A stretch of DNA of 64,000 nucleotides from an uncultured Peptostreptococcaceae bacterium (lineage in GTDB: Bacteria > Bacillota > Clostridia > Peptostreptococcales > Peptostreptococcaceae): contig CAMTIM010000044.1 of assembly GCA_947072565.1 (NCBI GenBank), positions 1 through 64,000 on the forward strand, given 5' to 3'. Below the pieces are notes generated by a model, which had not been told where the DNA came from, did no database searches, and saw only the letters and a program-made list of their open reading frames with translations. This document shows, piece after piece, positions 16,716 to 25,671 of the stretch (position 1 is the stretch's first letter; the number at the start of each line of letters is the position of its first letter). Made by a program: the position numbers and the translations under genes.

Positions 16716-18782
16716 CTACTTATAAACTATCTTAGATAAGTCACATATACTTAACATTGTATCGTATATTTGCTTAAGTAATCCTAATCTATTGTTCTTT
16801 ATAGCTTCATCCTTGTCCATTACCATAACACTATCAAACATAGCGTCTATAGAAGGTCTAAGTGATGCAAAGCAATCTAGCGATTCACTATATTTCTTTT
16901 GATTTAATAATTCTTTTACTTTATCTTTTGTATCATTAAATTCATTATATAGCTTTATTTCTGCTTCTTCTTTTAATAAATCTTTATCTACAGTGCTAGA
17001 TACTGACTTTTGAGCTAATGTAGAAACTCTATTGAATGCTGTTAGCATCTCTACTAACTCATCTTTTTGTAACCAATTATTAAGTTCTATTGCTCTTGCA
17101 TACATATCTGATATATCATCTATTTTTGAACTTAATACAGCGTCTATTACATCATATCTTATTCCTAATTCTCTAAATAAATTCTTTATTCTTTCTTTAA
17201 AGAATTCCATCATATGAGATAAAACTTCTTCTTTATTAAATTCTATATTAGTATAATTTTCTAGTGATAATAAAGCTAATTCTTTTAACTCTACATCTAG
17301 CTTACTATCCATAAGTATATTTATTATACCTAAAGCTTGACGTCTTAGAGCATAAGGATCTTGAGAACCTGTTGGTTGTATTCCTATAGCAAAGAATCCT
17401 GCTATAGAATCTAACTTATCTGCTATAGATAAAGCTACACCTGCATTAGTTTTAGGGAGTATGTCTCCTGCAAATCTTGGTAAGTAATGTTCAAATATAG
17501 CTTCACTTACTACTTCATTTTCTCCACCAATTTTTGCATATTCTCTACCCATTATTCCTTGAAGTTCAGTAAATTCAAATACCATTCCTGTAACTAAGTC
17601 AGCTTTACATAACTTAGCAGCTCTTTTTGTATCTTCACTTTCACTATCAAGTCCTAATAATTTTAATATCTTATCGCTTAATTCTTCTATTCTTATACTT
17701 TTATCATAAATTGTTCCCAATTTAGCTTGGAATACAACACTCTTTAATTTTTCTGTGTAACTTTCTAAGTCTCTTTTAGTATCTTCTTTATAGAAGAATA
17801 ATGCATCTGCAAGTCTTGCTTCTAATACTTTTTCATTACCTTTTTTTACATTATCAATTCTATAGTCATCTCCATTTCTAACAGCTATAAAGTTTGGTAA
17901 TAATTGTCCATCCTTTAATACTGGGAAATATCTTTGATGTTGTTGCATAGGAGTTGTTACAACTTCTTTTGGAAGTTTTGCATAAGATTCATCAAATTCT
18001 CCATAGAATGCTGTTGGATATTCTACTAGATGAGTTACTTCTTCTAGTAAATCTTCGTCAAATTCTATTTCTCCACCTAATGATTTTGCAACTTCTATAC
18101 ATTGATTCTTTATAAGTTCTTTTCTTTTTTCTTGGTCTAATATTACATAGTTTTCTTCTAACTTTGCAAAATAGTCTTGTAATGAATTAACTTCAAATTC
18201 ACTTTTACCTAAGAATCTATGACCTTTAGTTATATTAGAAGATTTTATACCTTCTAAATCTATTTCTACTATATTGTCATTTAATAATGTTACCATCCAT
18301 CTTATTGGTCTAGCAAATCTCATATTCTTTCCACCCCAACGCATAGCTTTAGGGAATACAACCATTTTTACAGCTTGTGGTAATATTTCTTTTAAAACTT
18401 CACTAGTTTCTTTTCCAGCTTGTCTTATTGTTCCAAATATATATTCATCTTTTCCAACAACTTTAAATACTACATCTTCTTCTTTAAGACCTTTACTTTT
18501 CATAAATCCTAGCGCAGGCTTAGTAAAGTTTCCATCATCATCAAGTGCTATTTTTTTAGCAGGACCTTTTACTTCTTCTTCTAAGTCACTTTGCTTTTCA
18601 CTTATACCATCTACTATGAAAGTTAATCTTCTTGGAGTTCCAAGTATTTGTATATTGTCAAAACTTATTCTTTTTTCATTAAATAGCTTAGTTAAATTAT
18701 TTTTGATTTGGTCTAATGTAGACGATACGAATCTTGCTGGTAGTTCTTCAACACCAATCTCAAATAAAAGGTAATTACTCAT
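16716..18782 (-). CDS. glyS: Glycine--tRNA ligase, beta subunit
   Basis: Large subunit of the bacterial alpha2beta2 glycyl-tRNA synthetase, needed for tRNA recognition. At 688 residues it has the family start ([19 protein letters not shown]), the motif TPRRLTF, the signature MQQHQRYFPV and a helical C-terminal anticodon-binding domain. The start overlaps the stop of glyQ by one base (TAATG), so the two subunits are translationally coupled. No T-box leader was seen upstream of the pair. Confidence 0.98.
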   Translation of the reverse strand: MSNYLLFEIGVEELPARFVSSTLDQIKNNLTKLFNEKRISFDNIQILGTPRRLTFIVDGISEKQSDLEEEVKGPAKKIALDDDGNFTKPALGFMKSKGLKEEDVVFKVVGKDEYIFGTIRQAGKETSEVLKEILPQAVKMVVFPKAMRWGGKNMRFARPIRWMVTLLNDNIVEIDLEGIKSSNITKGHRFLGKSEFEVNSLQDYFAKLEENYVILDQEKRKELIKNQCIEVAKSLGGEIEFDEDLLEEVTHLVEYPTAFYGEFDESYAKLPKEVVTTPMQQHQRYFPVLKDGQLLPNFIAVRNGDDYRIDNVKKGNEKVLEARLADALFFYKEDTKRDLESYTEKLKSVVFQAKLGTIYDKSIRIEELSDKILKLLGLDSESEDTKRAAKLCKADLVTGMVFEFTELQGIMGREYAKIGGENEVVSEAIFEHYLPRFAGDILPKTNAGVALSIADKLDSIAGFFAIGIQPTGSQDPYALRRQALGIINILMDSKLDVELKELALLSLENYTNIEFNKEEVLSHMMEFFKERIKNLFRELGIRYDVIDAVLSSKIDDISDMYARAIELNNWLQKDELVEMLTAFNRVSTLAQKSVSSTVDKDLLKEEAEIKLYNEFNDTKDKVKELLNQKKYSESLDCFASLRPSIDAMFDSVMVMDKDEAIKNNRLGLLKQIYDTMLSICDLSKIVYK

Positions 18783-19660
18783 TATTTGTCACCTTCCTTT
18801 AAAAGTGGGAATCCCATTTCTTCCCTTTGTTTTACAAATGCTAATGCAACATTTCTAGCCATATTTCTAACTCTGCTTATAAATGATGCTCTTTGACTAA
18901 CACCTATGGCACCTCTTGCATCTAGTGTATTAAATGCATGAGAACACTTTAGTACATAATCATAAGATGGAACTACTAATCCCTTTTCCATAAGCTTTAA
19001 TGCTTCTTTTTCGTATACATCAAATAAATTAAATAACATATCTGCATCACACTCTTCAAAAGCATATACTGAATTTTCATATTCAGCCTTTTGGAATACA
19101 TCTCCATAAGTTATTTCATCATTCCATTTTAAATCGTAAACACTGTCTACTTCTTGAATATACATAGCTAGTCTTTCTAATCCGTATGTAATTTCTCCTG
19201 TTTCAAGTTCACACTCTATTCCTCCAACTTGTTGGAAGTATGTAAATTGAGTTATTTCCATACCATCTAACCAAACTTCCCATCCAAGTCCCCAAGCACC
19301 AACTGCTGTTGCTTCCCAGTTATCTTCAACAAATCTTATGTCATGTTCACTTGGATCTATACCTATTTGTTTTAAACTCTCTAGATATAATTCTTGTATA
19401 TTATCTGGTGATGGCTTTAATATAACTTGGAATTGATGATGTTGGTACAATCTATTTGGGTTTTCACCATATCTACCATCTGCTGGTCTTCTAGATGGTT
19501 CTACATAACAAACCTTCCAAGGCTCTGGCCCTAAAGATCTTAAAAATGTATTAGGATTCATTGTCCCCGCACCTTTTTCTACATCATAAGGTTGCATCAT
19601 AATACATCCTTGTTTAGCCCAGTAATTTTGCAATGTAAGTATCATATTTTGAAAATTCAT
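18782..19660 (-). CDS. glyQ: Glycine--tRNA ligase, alpha subunit
   Basis: Catalytic subunit that activates glycine with ATP and forms glycyl-tRNA with the beta subunit. At 292 residues it is highly conserved: [14 protein letters not shown], then motif 2-like sequence around [20 protein letters not shown]. The ATG follows ATAGGAGG. It heads glyQS, in the order recO-(DUF4342)-glyQ-glyS that is common in Firmicutes. Confidence 0.98.
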   Translation of the reverse strand: MNFQNMILTLQNYWAKQGCIMMQPYDVEKGAGTMNPNTFLRSLGPEPWKVCYVEPSRRPADGRYGENPNRLYQHHQFQVILKPSPDNIQELYLESLKQIGIDPSEHDIRFVEDNWEATAVGAWGLGWEVWLDGMEITQFTYFQQVGGIECELETGEITYGLERLAMYIQEVDSVYDLKWNDEITYGDVFQKAEYENSVYAFEECDADMLFNLFDVYEKEALKLMEKGLVVPSYDYVLKCSHAFNTLDARGAIGVSQRASFISRVRNMARNVALAFVKQREEMGFPLLKEGDK

Positions 19661-19734
19661 ACGAATACCTCCTATAAGTTTACGACTTCGTCATCGTTTA
19701 TTGTTTGAAACTATAGTTTCCTTTAATCTAACAA

Positions 19735-19758
19735 AGCCTTTCGTTTATACGAAAGGCC
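19735..19758 (-). terminator. Hairpin between the DUF4342 gene and glyQ
   Basis: GCCTTTCGT and ACGAAAGGC arms with loop TTAT. The T-run on the minus strand is short (CTTTGTTAG), so termination may be partial. Confidence 0.55.
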
Positions 19759-19840
19759 TTTTAATAGTTCATTTCTATTTTTTAGAATATCAAATTCTAC
19801 AATTTTTGTCAATCTCAATACTGAATACTATGATGTCTTA

Positions 19841-20443
19841 CTATTTTTTGTCTATGTCTATTTTTTCATCTTCTTCAATAAGTTCGTCAGTTATATCTTT
19901 AGCGTCTGCATTGTCTTTTTTATGATCTACTACAACGTCTTTTACTTCTTTTGCTGTACTAGTTAACATTTGTTTTAACATGTTTAGCTTTTCCTCGTTT
20001 AGTTCTCCTAAGTCAACAATAGTTCCATCATCTTCATTTTGTATCTTTATTTGATACTTGCCTATAACTGCTGCTGATAATCCTACTAACGTAACTAATG
20101 GCCCTAAAGCTAACCCTACAACTCCTACTGTTAAAGGTATATTCATTACAGTCTTTTCGTTTTTTTCAACTATAACTCTTATTACACTACTTTTTTTAAG
20201 AAGTTCTTTCACTTGAAGTTTTAATTCTTTAATATCTTCATTGTCTTTAGAAAGAACACCTTCCATTGTTTTTTTAGCTTGTTTTGTTTTACTACCAAAA
20301 CCTTTTACAGATTCTAATAATATAACAGCTTCAATAACATCTCCATCACAATCTAAAAGAGCCTTTTTTGCTTCTGCATAAGTTGCACTATTAACTCTTT
20401 CTATTACAGCATCTAATTTTTCAATAGTTATATTGTTATTCAC
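19841..20443 (-). CDS. DUF4342 protein with N-terminal UBA-like domain
   Basis: A 200-residue protein. Residues 1-45 look like a small UBA/TS-N three-helix fold ([32 protein letters not shown]). The middle (about 85-150) has the DUF4342 pattern with a hydrophobic segment ([21 protein letters not shown]) that may insert in a membrane, and the tail is highly acidic. The GTG at 20443 is chosen because AGGGAG lies nine bases before it; it overlaps the end of recO by 8 bases. Function unknown; its link with recO and glyQ is positional only. Confidence 0.75.
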   Translation of the reverse strand: MNNNITIEKLDAVIERVNSATYAEAKKALLDCDGDVIEAVILLESVKGFGSKTKQAKKTMEGVLSKDNEDIKELKLQVKELLKKSSVIRVIVEKNEKTVMNIPLTVGVVGLALGPLVTLVGLSAAVIGKYQIKIQNEDDGTIVDLGELNEEKLNMLKQMLTSTAKEVKDVVVDHKKDNADAKDITDELIEEDEKIDIDKK

Positions 20444-21209
20444 CCTTATCAACTCCCTTATTTTTTTGTATATCTTGTAATAAGTTTAATGATTTTAAAT
20501 TAACATTGTCAACATGAACATGTAAATATTTTTTTAGAATTCTATCTAGTTCATGAGTTATATACTTTGATACCTTCGCTTTGCTACACTGCAATATATC
20601 ATTACTTAATATATATTCCATAAGCTTCAAAGTTGTTATATCAAAATTTAAATTATTTTCTGTTTTTTCACTACACAAATCACATACTACGCCACCTTCA
20701 TATACATTGAACTTAGAATTTTTTAAATTTCCACTTCCACAATTGCAACATCTATTGATAGTGGGCTTAAATCCTATGTAGTCTAAAAATTTAAGTTCAA
20801 AAGCACGAGTCACAAATTCTTTGTCTACGTCTTTTTGTGTATACAAATATAATGTTTGAGCCAATAATATAAACAGCCTATTATTAGTTTGATTTTCAAA
20901 AGTAGAACCGTCTACTAATTTTATGATATATGTTGCATATGAAAAAGATTCTATATCAGAAGATATATCATAAAAGCTTTTTATTGTGTCACTTTGATTT
21001 ACTTTATACATACTTCCTTGCTTTTTTAAGGTGTAATTTGAGTAGGAAAAAAGCTGTGAAGATGAAAGCAAAGGGCTTTTATTTCTTTTAGCTCCCTTTG
21101 CTAGTGCAGCTACTTTTCCAAGCTTTCTTGTAAACAAAGTTAATATCACATCATTTTCTTCGTACCTTACTGCTCTAAGTACTATCCCCTGGGTGTTCAA
21201 GATTATCAT
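20436..21209 (-). CDS. recO: DNA repair protein RecO
   Basis: Recombination mediator that helps RecA load on SSB-coated DNA in the RecFOR pathway. The 257-residue protein has an OB fold at residues 1-80 ([25 protein letters not shown]) and a helical C-terminal part with a zinc knuckle ([12 protein letters not shown]). The ATG lies inside the end of yqzL, 35 bases before its stop, so translation is probably coupled. Usual synteny era-recO is interrupted here by mgtE and yqzL. Confidence 0.95.
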   Translation of the reverse strand: MIILNTQGIVLRAVRYEENDVILTLFTRKLGKVAALAKGAKRNKSPLLSSSQLFSYSNYTLKKQGSMYKVNQSDTIKSFYDISSDIESFSYATYIIKLVDGSTFENQTNNRLFILLAQTLYLYTQKDVDKEFVTRAFELKFLDYIGFKPTINRCCNCGSGNLKNSKFNVYEGGVVCDLCSEKTENNLNFDITTLKLMEYILSNDILQCSKAKVSKYITHELDRILKKYLHVHVDNVNLKSLNLLQDIQKNKGVDKGE

Positions 21210-21330
21210 AGTCAGTATCTATCTCCCTCACATCTTGGTTTTCTACACTTATATTCTTACCATGTTGTATATACAGATAGGCTTCTATACTACCCGTCTT
21301 TTTAAAAACTTCCCAACATAAATTGTTCAT
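21175..21330 (-). CDS. yqzL: YqzL-family small protein
   Basis: A 51-residue frame starting [20 protein letters not shown], the signature of the YqzL family that sits just upstream of recO in Bacillus. It was not given as a separate call and is easy to miss because recO overlaps its last 35 bases. GGGGG lies about ten bases before the ATG; those G bases are also part of the 3' arm of the mgtE terminator hairpin. Function unknown; the conserved position suggests a link to recO expression or to the recO product. Confidence 0.85.
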   Translation of the reverse strand: MNNLCWEVFKKTGSIEAYLYIQHGKNISVENQDVREIDTDYDNLEHPGDST

Positions 21331-21335
21331 TTTTT

Positions 21336-21384
21336 AAAAACCCCCTTCTTACGGTTCTAGTTATATTTTTACTAAGAAGAGGGT
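21336..21384 (-). terminator. mgtE terminator that also covers the yqzL ribosome site
   Basis: On the minus strand ACCCTCTTCTTA pairs with TAAGAAGGGGGT (12 pairs, one G-T) and is followed by TTTTT, 19 bases after the mgtE stop. The GGGGG of the 3' arm is the only ribosome site in front of yqzL. Confidence 0.8.
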
Positions 21385-21402
21385 AAATAATACATTAAGT
21401 TA

Positions 21403-22782
21403 TTAAACAATTTTTGACAATAATATAGTTGTTATTACAAGGTAAATAGCTATCCCAGTTATATCAAGCGCTGTAGCTATAACAGGCGCAGAAATTATAG
21501 ATGGATCTACATCTAATTTTTTAAATAAAACTGGCATAAATGCACCAATCATAGCTCCTACAATCATATTTATAAATAAAGATATCGATACTACTAGCAC
21601 AATATTAATATCTTTTATAAAAATAAATGTTAATACTGCTATTATTAAGCTGCAAACTATTCCTGTAATAAATCCTACCATACCCTCTCTTATTACATTA
21701 CTAAACTCTAAATCTTTATTAGATAATGCCATAACTGTTAATGCTGATGATTGTGTACCTATATTTCCACCCATACCCATTACAACTGGTATGAAAAATA
21801 CTAATACTCTGTACGTAGGGTTCATTATAAAGTCTAAATTAGAAAGTATTAATGTCGATAGTAACCCACCAATTAAGGTTATTAAAAGCCAAGGAATTCT
21901 AGCTTTAACAGATGATACAATTTGTTCTCTTGATGTTGGATTTACTTTTTCTACAAAATCTCTTTCTTGTTCTGAAGTACCTGCAAATTTGTACATATCT
22001 TCAGTAGCTTCTTCTTCCATAACATCAATTATATCGTCTACAGTTATTATTCCTTTTAGTTTCTGTTGTCTATCTATTACTGGTATTGCTATTAAATTAT
22101 ATTTAGAAACTAATCTTACAGCTTCTTCTCTATCTTCGTCTACATATACAGATATTATATTTTCACTCATTAAGTCTTCTACTATGTTAGCATCCCTAGA
22201 TGTTATAAGCTCTCTTAAAGACAATACTCCAACTAAGCGTTCTTCATTATCAACTACATATATATAATATATAGTTTCTGCATCTTGAGCATTTTCTCTC
22301 ATATGCTTAATTGCTTCTTTAGCTGTCATATCTTTATTTATTTCTATATATCCAGTGGTCATTATCCCACCAGTAGACTCTTCTTCATAAATTAATAATT
22401 CTTTTACGTCTTGTGCATCCTCTTGACTTAAAAGTTCCATTACTTCTTCTCGTTCATCTTCTTCTAGTTGGCTTAATATATCTGCCATATCATCAAGTGA
22501 CATTAACTCTAATATGTTTTTTCTATGGTCTATGTCTATCTTTGATAATATTTTACTAAAAAATTCAGCATCACTTTCTTCTAGTATAGACGCTGCCATA
22601 TCTAGAGGAAGGACTTCAAATAATTTAATCTTCATACTTTCATTTAAATGTTCCATTATATCAAAAATATCTATTATATGATATTCTTCAAGTAACTCTC
22701 TTAGTTCTAATATTTTGCTATTTTCAATTAATATCTTGACTTCACTTAATAAATCCTGGGAAGCGTCTTGTTTCCTATCCAT
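21403..22782 (-). CDS. mgtE: Magnesium transporter MgtE
   Basis: Mg2+ channel of the MgtE family. Domains: cytoplasmic MgtE-N superhelix (about residues 30-130), two CBS domains (about 135-255) that sense Mg2+, a connecting helix, then five membrane helices to the end, with the conserved pore segment PVVMGMGGNIGTQSSAL. Of two in-frame ATG codons the one at 22782 has AAGG at a better distance; the one at 22791 lies two bases after the era stop. The location between era and recO is unusual compared with Bacillus, so it is probably an insertion into the block. Confidence 0.95.
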   Translation of the reverse strand: MDRKQDASQDLLSEVKILIENSKILELRELLEEYHIIDIFDIMEHLNESMKIKLFEVLPLDMAASILEESDAEFFSKILSKIDIDHRKNILELMSLDDMADILSQLEEDEREEVMELLSQEDAQDVKELLIYEEESTGGIMTTGYIEINKDMTAKEAIKHMRENAQDAETIYYIYVVDNEERLVGVLSLRELITSRDANIVEDLMSENIISVYVDEDREEAVRLVSKYNLIAIPVIDRQQKLKGIITVDDIIDVMEEEATEDMYKFAGTSEQERDFVEKVNPTSREQIVSSVKARIPWLLITLIGGLLSTLILSNLDFIMNPTYRVLVFFIPVVMGMGGNIGTQSSALTVMALSNKDLEFSNVIREGMVGFITGIVCSLIIAVLTFIFIKDINIVLVVSISLFINMIVGAMIGAFMPVLFKKLDVDPSIISAPVIATALDITGIAIYLVITTILLSKIV

Positions 22783-22793
22783 ATAATCCATCC

Positions 22794-23684
22794 TTATTTT
22801 TCAGTATATCCAAAGTTACTTACAGAACTTTGAAGATTTCTCCAGTTCTCCTTAACTTTAACCCATAATTGAAGATTTATTTGAGAACCTAAAAGTAATT
22901 CCATATCTTCTCTTGCTGACTTTCCTATTCCTTTTAGTTTTCTACCATTTTTACCTATTATTATACCTTTATGTGAATCTCTTTCACAGTATATAACAGC
23001 AGATACATCAACTATTGCTTTATCTTTTCTAGATTTCATTTTTTCTATTTCAACAGCTACTCCATGAGGTATTTCATCATGTATATAGTGAAGTACTTTT
23101 TCTCTTATTAATTCTGATGCTAACACTCTTTCTGGTTGATCAGTTATCATATAATCTGGGAAGTACTTAGGACCTTCTTGTAAATGATTTTGTATTACTT
23201 TTAATAATTCTTTAACATTTCTTCCTTTTAATGCTGATATTGGTACTATTTGCTTAAATAAGCCTTCAGCATGGTACATTTTCATCATATCAAATAAATC
23301 TTGTTCTTCTATTTGATCCATTTTATTTATAACTAAAACTACTGGAGTTTTTATTTTTCTTAAATCTTCTATTATCATTCTATCTCCAGGCCCTATTTTT
23401 TTAGAGTCATCTACTACAAATAGAACTACATCTACGTTTTTGAATGCATCTGTAGCTGATTTCACCATAAATTCACCTAATTTATTTTTAGGTTTATGTA
23501 TTCCTGGTGTATCTAAAAATACTATTTGCCCTTCTTCATCTGTATATACTGCTTGTATTGTGTTTCTTGTAGTTTGAGGCTTATCACTCATTATTGCTAT
23601 TTTTTCTCCAACTACATTATTCATAAGAGTAGATTTACCTACATTTGGTCTTCCTACTATACTAACGAATCCTGATTTAAACAT
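22794..23684 (-). CDS. era: GTPase Era
   Basis: Ras-like GTPase that binds 16S rRNA near its 3' end during 30S assembly. G1 GRPNVGKST at residues 10-18, G3 DTPG, G4 NKMD, and a C-terminal KH domain with GRKLKGIGKSARED. The ATG at 23684 (MFKSGFVSIVGRPN) is preferred over an upstream frame to 23738: it has AGGAG upstream and the standard length of 296 residues. It follows cdd, as in other Firmicutes. Confidence 0.97.
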   Translation of the reverse strand: MFKSGFVSIVGRPNVGKSTLMNNVVGEKIAIMSDKPQTTRNTIQAVYTDEEGQIVFLDTPGIHKPKNKLGEFMVKSATDAFKNVDVVLFVVDDSKKIGPGDRMIIEDLRKIKTPVVLVINKMDQIEEQDLFDMMKMYHAEGLFKQIVPISALKGRNVKELLKVIQNHLQEGPKYFPDYMITDQPERVLASELIREKVLHYIHDEIPHGVAVEIEKMKSRKDKAIVDVSAVIYCERDSHKGIIIGKNGRKLKGIGKSAREDMELLLGSQINLQLWVKVKENWRNLQSSVSNFGYTEK

Positions 23685-23715
23685 ATTGTCATTTCTCCTA
23701 TCGATCTCTTTTGTT

Positions 23716-24126
23716 TTATTTTGTTTCTCTAAAGTCACTCCCAGTGAAATAATTAGGTATTAAGTCTTTTATCCTACATTCCTGTATTTCACCTTCTGAA
23801 TATCCTGTTATTATTCTTATATCAGTTCCAAATTCTATTATTACTTGTCTGCATATTCCACATGGATATGTAGGCTCATTTTTTTCTGAATTATCACTTG
23901 CTATTGCTATTGCTTCTATATCACTTGTACCGTCTGATATAGCTTTAAATATAGCTGTTCTTTCAGCACAATTAGTTCCTCCTAAAGATGCGCACTCAAT
24001 ATTACATCCTGTATAGACTTTGTTATCTTTACTTAAAAGAGCTGCTCCTACTTTAAAATTTGAGTATGGAGAATGAGAATATTTTCTTGCATCTTCTGCT
24101 ATTTTCAATAATTCTTTATTGTTCAT
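23716..24126 (-). CDS. cdd: Cytidine deaminase
   Basis: Zinc enzyme turning cytidine or deoxycytidine into the uridine form plus ammonia for pyrimidine salvage. At 136 residues it is the tetrameric type; ligands and catalytic Glu lie in NCAERTAIF and PCGICRQ. The ATG is preceded by TAGGAGG. Probably the first gene of the downstream unit with era and mgtE, because a terminator separates it from dgkA. Confidence 0.96.
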   Translation of the reverse strand: MNNKELLKIAEDARKYSHSPYSNFKVGAALLSKDNKVYTGCNIECASLGGTNCAERTAIFKAISDGTSDIEAIAIASDNSEKNEPTYPCGICRQVIIEFGTDIRIITGYSEGEIQECRIKDLIPNYFTGSDFRETK

Positions 24127-24448
24127 AATATGTGCCTCCTAGGTTTTATTTTACTGTGCCTTATTAATTACTTTATTTCTATAATTTTATATTAGAACAA
24201 AATATTATTTTAAGAGATAATAATATTTTTGTTTTAATACTATCTTCAAGAATGTTTGCCTAAAAGTTGATAATTTTTAATTTCTTAGTATTATAAATAA
24301 TATATTATAAATGTTCTTATTTCAATATCTTTTATTATTTAAAAATTTGTTTAGTACGTTATATTATAACATAAAAAAGAAGTCTTGCAGACTTCTTTTT
24401 TTATAAGGTCTGCTAATAAAACCCACATCCCTTTGTATTAATTTATCA
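24127..24448. other. 322-base intergenic stretch between cdd and dgkA
   Basis: It contains the dgkA terminator (24372-24402). It also contains an 11-bp inverted repeat, AAAATATTATT/AATAATATTTT (24199-24229), in the likely leader of cdd. A weak promoter-like TTGAAG with TATTAT lies between them on the minus strand. No gene was seen. Confidence 0.55.
24372..24402 (-). terminator. Terminator after dgkA-PAP2
   Basis: AAGAAGTCT, loop TGC, AGACTTCTT, with A-run and T-run on both sides. Confidence 0.9.
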
Positions 24449-25165
24449 TCAATAAAAACTCCCAATTTGATAAATTAATAATCCTATTAATGCCCCTAAT
24501 AAAGCTCCTGCTACTGTTTCCCAAAATGTATGTATTTTCCCTTCAATCCTACTTTGTGCAACCAGTAAAGCCATAAGATATGCTAATGTTGATGGCACAA
24601 GTCCAGCTGTAATAAGCGTTATAGCTGTAGCCATTGCAAAAGACAATGCTGCATGACCACTAGGCATGCCTCCTTTTAAAGGCGTCCCTGTTGAAGTTAG
24701 CGATTTTACTACAACAACCGCTATAAGAACTAATACTATACAAATTAACGTTACATGAAGCTTAGACTGTCTAATAGTATATATTAGTGAGTCAGATACA
24801 TCTGTTAATTTATCATAAAAAATTATATACCCAACTACAACTGAATTTAAAGTTGCAATTAAAACCCCTCCAGCTGCAACATCTTTAGCTATCTTTGCAA
24901 GAGGATGATAAGTTTCAGTTACCATATCTATAGTTTTTTCTATAGCAGTGTTAAACATCTCTGATATTACAACTAAACTTATAGCAAATATAAGTACTAT
25001 CATCTCAAGTTTATTTAAGCCGAAAAATAAACTTGCTACAAGCACTATGGCAGCTACAAAATAATGTATCTTCATATTCCTCTCTGACTTAAAAGTATAT
25101 AATATACCTTCTATAGCAGCATTAAATGCTTGGATTATACCCTGACGTTTTTTCTTTTCCTTCAT
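24449..25165 (-). CDS. Fusion of diacylglycerol/undecaprenol kinase (DgkA type) and PAP2 phosphatase
   Basis: A 238-residue membrane protein with two parts. Residues 1-120 are a DgkA-type lipid kinase with the family motifs ISEMFNTAIEKTID and KDVAAGGVLIA. Residues about 130-238 are a PAP2 phosphatase-like part with KSLTSTGTPLKGGMPSGHAALS and SRIEGKIHTFWETVAGALLG. In Gram-positive bacteria the kinase usually phosphorylates undecaprenol, and a PAP2 enzyme removes the phosphate from undecaprenyl pyrophosphate. Having both in one chain puts opposing lipid-carrier reactions together. The gene follows ybeY by 5 bases and precedes cdd, the usual dgkA place. Confidence 0.9.
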   Translation of the reverse strand: MKEKKKRQGIIQAFNAAIEGILYTFKSERNMKIHYFVAAIVLVASLFFGLNKLEMIVLIFAISLVVISEMFNTAIEKTIDMVTETYHPLAKIAKDVAAGGVLIATLNSVVVGYIIFYDKLTDVSDSLIYTIRQSKLHVTLICIVLVLIAVVVVKSLTSTGTPLKGGMPSGHAALSFAMATAITLITAGLVPSTLAYLMALLVAQSRIEGKIHTFWETVAGALLGALIGLLIYQIGSFY

Positions 25166-25170
25166 AAAGC

Positions 25171-25638
25171 TTACTCCCTTGTTATGTTTAGCTTATTTAA
25201 TATGTAATCTTCTTTTTGTCTCATTTCTTTTGTATTTTCGTCAGTATCATGATCATATCCTAAGAGATGGAATGTACTATGGCAAACTAAAAAGCATACT
25301 TCTCTTTCAAAGCTATGGTTATATTCTATACTTTGTTCAAATGCTCTTTCTAAAGATATAACTATGTCTCCTAACGTTTCTTCTTCTAATTCAATGTCAA
25401 AATCATCACTTAACATAGGGAATGATAATACATCTGTAGCTCTATCTACACCTCTATATTCTCTATTTAGTTCATGTATTTCTTTATTGTCTACAAAAGA
25501 TAAACTCACCTCATAATCATCGTCGTATCCTTCAGAATCTAAACATTCTAATATTATATCTTTTATCTTCTCTATTAAATCTTCATTTACATCCATTTTA
25601 TCTTGTCTATTATCTATTATAAGTTCCATATTGTTCAC
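25171..25638 (-). CDS. ybeY: Endoribonuclease YbeY (rRNA maturation factor)
   Basis: Zinc endonuclease needed for 16S rRNA 3' end maturation and ribosome quality control. The UPF0054 signature HSTFHLLGYDHD (His ligands) is near residue 120. At 155 residues it is of normal length. The GTG start at 25638 has AAGGA at a good distance; the ATG three codons later would be too far. It lies directly after yqfD; in Bacillus phoH and pgpH lie between these two genes, and both are absent here. Confidence 0.95.
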   Translation of the reverse strand: MNNMELIIDNRQDKMDVNEDLIEKIKDIILECLDSEGYDDDYEVSLSFVDNKEIHELNREYRGVDRATDVLSFPMLSDDFDIELEEETLGDIVISLERAFEQSIEYNHSFEREVCFLVCHSTFHLLGYDHDTDENTKEMRQKEDYILNKLNITRE

Positions 25639-25671
25639 TTCTTCCTTTGTTTTATATATATTATTATCTTT

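Noticed and set aside
19661-19840. A glycine T-box riboswitch in front of glyQ
   Set aside because: No T-box sequence (GGGTGGnACCGCG type) or antiterminator arrangement is present; the space is only 180 bases and holds one ordinary hairpin.
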